6,649 bases of DNA from Chlorobiota bacterium (lineage in GTDB: Bacteria; Bacteroidota; Bacteroidia; Bacteroidales; JAADJA01). Of this stretch, positions 5,563 through 6,649 are shown piece by piece (the stretch's first letter is position 1; each line of letters starts with the position of its first letter). The DNA lies in contig JAUVIX010000212.1 of assembly GCA_030592565.1 (NCBI GenBank), forward strand, positions 1-6,649, written 5' to 3'. The position numbers were made by a program, and so were the translations under genes. The notes beneath the pieces are model-generated. The model searched no databases, was not told where the DNA came from, and worked only from the letters and a program-made list of their open reading frames with translations.

Positions 5563-5701
5563 TTGGGCTGTTCCGGATTTTAACGTAAGCTCGTGCGTTG
5601 GATAATCCGAAATCTGTTATATCAGGATTTCAAATCCTGTGGACATTAAGTTCGGGATTAGCTCCCACACTTATCCACCGTTAAAATCCCGAACAGCTCA
5701 A
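5563..5701. repeat. 139-bp nested inverted-repeat element (MITE- or REP-like candidate)
   Basis: The outer arms 5563-5585 and 5679-5701 are 23 nt each and pair at 21 positions plus one G-T wobble, with one C-C mismatch. Each carries GGATTTTAACG or its near complement. Inside, TGGA (5599-5602) pairs with TCCA (5674-5677). TAATCCGAA (5603-5611) pairs with TTCGGGATTA (5651-5660) with one bulge. The tip is a perfect hairpin, CAGGATT-TCA-AATCCTG (5623-5639). A local GGGA/TCCC hairpin (5654-5666) could compete. Arms this long around a structured core fit a non-autonomous mobile repeat or a RAYT-linked REP pair. No transposase and no clear target duplication are in the window, so its class is inferred. 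Confidence 0.65.
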
Positions 5702-5707
5702 TTTTTT
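5679..5707 (+). terminator. Possible terminator: right arm plus T6 run
   Basis: The right arm of the long inverted repeat (5679-5701) is followed immediately by six T residues (5702-5707). With the left arm 5563-5585 this could act as a factor-independent terminator for the lipoprotein transcript. The long distance between arms makes efficient termination uncertain. Confidence 0.3.
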
Positions 5708-5734
5708 CTGACAGCAGGTTGTTTCATAGCAAAC

Positions 5735-5807
5735 GGATTCCTCCTTCCCCATATGCCAGCCCCATGAGTCGGAATGACAACGTGGAAAATCCCGGAAGGT
5801 TGAATCC
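5735..5807. repeat. Second imperfect palindrome, 14-bp arms
   Basis: GGATTCCTCCTTCC (5735-5748) and GGAAGGTTGAATCC (5794-5807) are inverted copies matching at 12 of 14 positions. The 45-nt loop carries a duplicated CCCCAT (5747-5752 and 5760-5765) and the string GTCGGAATGACAACG (5768-5782). Read in reverse, GTCATTCCGAC near GGAGGAATCCG resembles a dispersed intergenic repeat I associate with several bacterial genomes. That resemblance is from memory and unverified. Confidence 0.5.
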
Positions 5808-5867
5808 CCAATTATGTAAAACTTTATCCAAATCAACATTCTTTTTCAAACCAACTCCCAATTTCCC

Positions 5868-5875
5868 TATTTTTG
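5868..5875 (+). promoter_or_regulatory. -7 promoter box for the aldehyde dehydrogenase gene (TATTTTTG)
   Basis: This is an exact TAnnTTTG match, ending 25 nt before the ATG at 5901. The predicted leader is A-rich (TAAAACTTAAAAAACTTATT) with no Shine-Dalgarno, as is common in Bacteroidota. Confidence 0.55.
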
Positions 5876-5900
5876 TTTTCTAAAACTTAAAAAACTTATT

Positions 5901-6649
5901 ATGTCTAATTTTAAAATATATGCGGCCGGAGAATTTATTCAGTCAGAGAAAGAATTTGAAGTTATAAATCCTTATAACGGGGAGGTCATTGCAAAAACTT
6001 TTCTTGGCAATGAGGATATACTTGAAAAGGCAATCCTGAAGGCAGAATCCGTTGCTTGTGAGATGAGAGATTTTCCCTCGTGGAAAAAATATGAAGTTTT
6101 AACGGAAATAGCAACTGCATTGAAAGATAACCGTGATGACTTTGCACATCTGCTTTGCCTGGAGGCAGCAAAACCAATGAAGTATTCTCTTGGTGAGATT
6201 AACAGAGCCATACAAACCTTCATAATTGCAGCCGAAGAGAGCAAACGCCTGCCAAAGGAGTACATTGATCTAGACTGGACGCCTGCCGGAGATAAGAAAG
6301 AGGGCATTGTAAGATATTTCCCCGTGGGACTCGTAGCTGGTATTTCACCTTTCAACTTTCCAATGAATCTTGCCGTTCATAAAATTGCCCCTGCCATTGC
6401 AGCAGGCTGTCCGATAATATTGAAGCCTTCCACCTCCACACCTCTTTCTACCTTAAAACTTGCACAAATAATTGATAAAACCGTACTGCCTAAAGGTGCA
6501 GTTTCAATAATTCCGATGGACAGGAATACCGGAAACAAGCTTGTAACCGACCAGAGATTTAATTTGCTCACCTTTACAGGTTCTCCGGAAGTTGGCTGGA
6601 AAATGAAGCAGGATGCTGGAAAGAAAAAGGTAGTCCTTGAGTTGGGGGG
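5901..6649 (+). CDS. NAD(P)-dependent aldehyde dehydrogenase, N-terminal part (partial)
   Basis: This frame reads open from the ATG at 5901 to the window edge, giving 249 complete codons, about half of a typical ~480-residue aldehyde dehydrogenase. The N-terminus has the usual INPYNGEV segment (22-29). The nucleotide-binding domain shows GLVAGISPFNFPMNL with the catalytic oxyanion Asn at N152, then GCPIILKPS (169-177) with the cofactor-binding lysine K175. FTGSPEVG (225-232) and LELGG, with the general base Glu at E247, follow. The catalytic cysteine would lie about 35 residues further on, outside the window. The family oxidises aldehydes to carboxylates (or acyl-CoA) with NAD(P)+. Substrate cannot be set from this half; a role in lactaldehyde-like or general aldehyde oxidation is possible. 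It has its own promoter box and follows a repeat-rich gap. Confidence 0.93.
   Translation, partial: MSNFKIYAAGEFIQSEKEFEVINPYNGEVIAKTFLGNEDILEKAILKAESVACEMRDFPSWKKYEVLTEIATALKDNRDDFAHLLCLEAAKPMKYSLGEINRAIQTFIIAAEESKRLPKEYIDLDWTPAGDKKEGIVRYFPVGLVAGISPFNFPMNLAVHKIAPAIAAGCPIILKPSTSTPLSTLKLAQIIDKTVLPKGAVSIIPMDRNTGNKLVTDQRFNLLTFTGSPEVGWKMKQDAGKKKVVLELG

Larger units (their letters stand above)
5521..5900. other. 380-bp non-coding gap with two palindromic elements
   Basis: No credible open reading frame lies here on either strand. From left to right it holds a 9-bp direct repeat TTTGGGCTG (5542-5550 and 5562-5570), a long nested inverted-repeat element (5563-5701) followed by a T-run, a second imperfect palindrome (5735-5807), a plain AT-rich stretch (about 5810-5867), and the promoter of the aldehyde dehydrogenase gene (5868-5875). 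Confidence 0.7.

Noticed and set aside
5578..5686. Possible integron attC site: TTTTAAC on the left and GTTAAAA on the right, about 109 nt apart.
   Set aside because: Each end misses the RYYYAAC / GTTRRRY core at one base, and the pairing extends about 16 nt outside the cores, which attC sites do not do. There is no integrase or cassette array.
5972..6355. 127-codon open frame on the minus strand.
   Set aside because: It is antisense to the clearly conserved aldehyde dehydrogenase frame, with no family resemblance and no own promoter or ribosome site.
1..6649. CRISPR array, tRNA or rRNA gene, or insertion-sequence transposase.
   Set aside because: No regularly spaced repeats, tRNA-like sequence or transposase motif was seen on either strand.

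Overview
This is an AT-rich stretch of ordinary bacterial chromosome, most probably from the phylum Bacteroidota, perhaps a Bacteroidales- or Marinilabiliales-like lineage. Three things point there. The FtsX, U32-peptidase, LuxE-like acyltransferase and DGDGDIG-lipoprotein sequences look like that phylum's versions. Six of the seven intergenic starts have an exact TAnnTTTG box, the Bacteroidota sigma-70 -7 element, close upstream. Most starts lack a strong Shine-Dalgarno and have short A-rich leaders instead.

Layout, left to right. At 1-290 (minus) is the N-terminal part of ftsX, cut by the window edge. Divergent from it at 392-826 (plus) is a small GNAT acetyltransferase. It converges, with 4 bp between stop codons, on a minus-strand pair: a U32-family protein (1747-2997) followed by a PHP-domain HisJ-type phosphatase (831-1679). 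After a 197-bp divergent gap comes a SRAP/HMCES/YedK-type abasic-site protein (3195-3860, plus). It converges on a LuxE-type acyl-protein synthetase-like gene (3917-4900, minus). Divergent from that is a small lipoprotein (4999-5520, plus). A 380-bp non-coding gap holds two imperfect palindromic elements. The window ends inside an aldehyde dehydrogenase that starts at 5901 (plus).

The genes do not form one pathway. They are housekeeping or accessory single genes: cell division, tRNA modification or U32 chemistry, DNA-lesion protection, fatty-acyl activation and aldehyde oxidation. The only operon-like pair is U32-PHP. I see no tRNA, rRNA, CRISPR array, transposase, phage gene or clear defence system.

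The parts worth a second look are non-coding. They are the nested inverted-repeat element at 5563-5701 with a second palindrome at 5735-5807, an apparently leaderless SRAP transcript, and the dense repeat and promoter architecture at 4919-4973. I found nothing I would call a new biological system with confidence.
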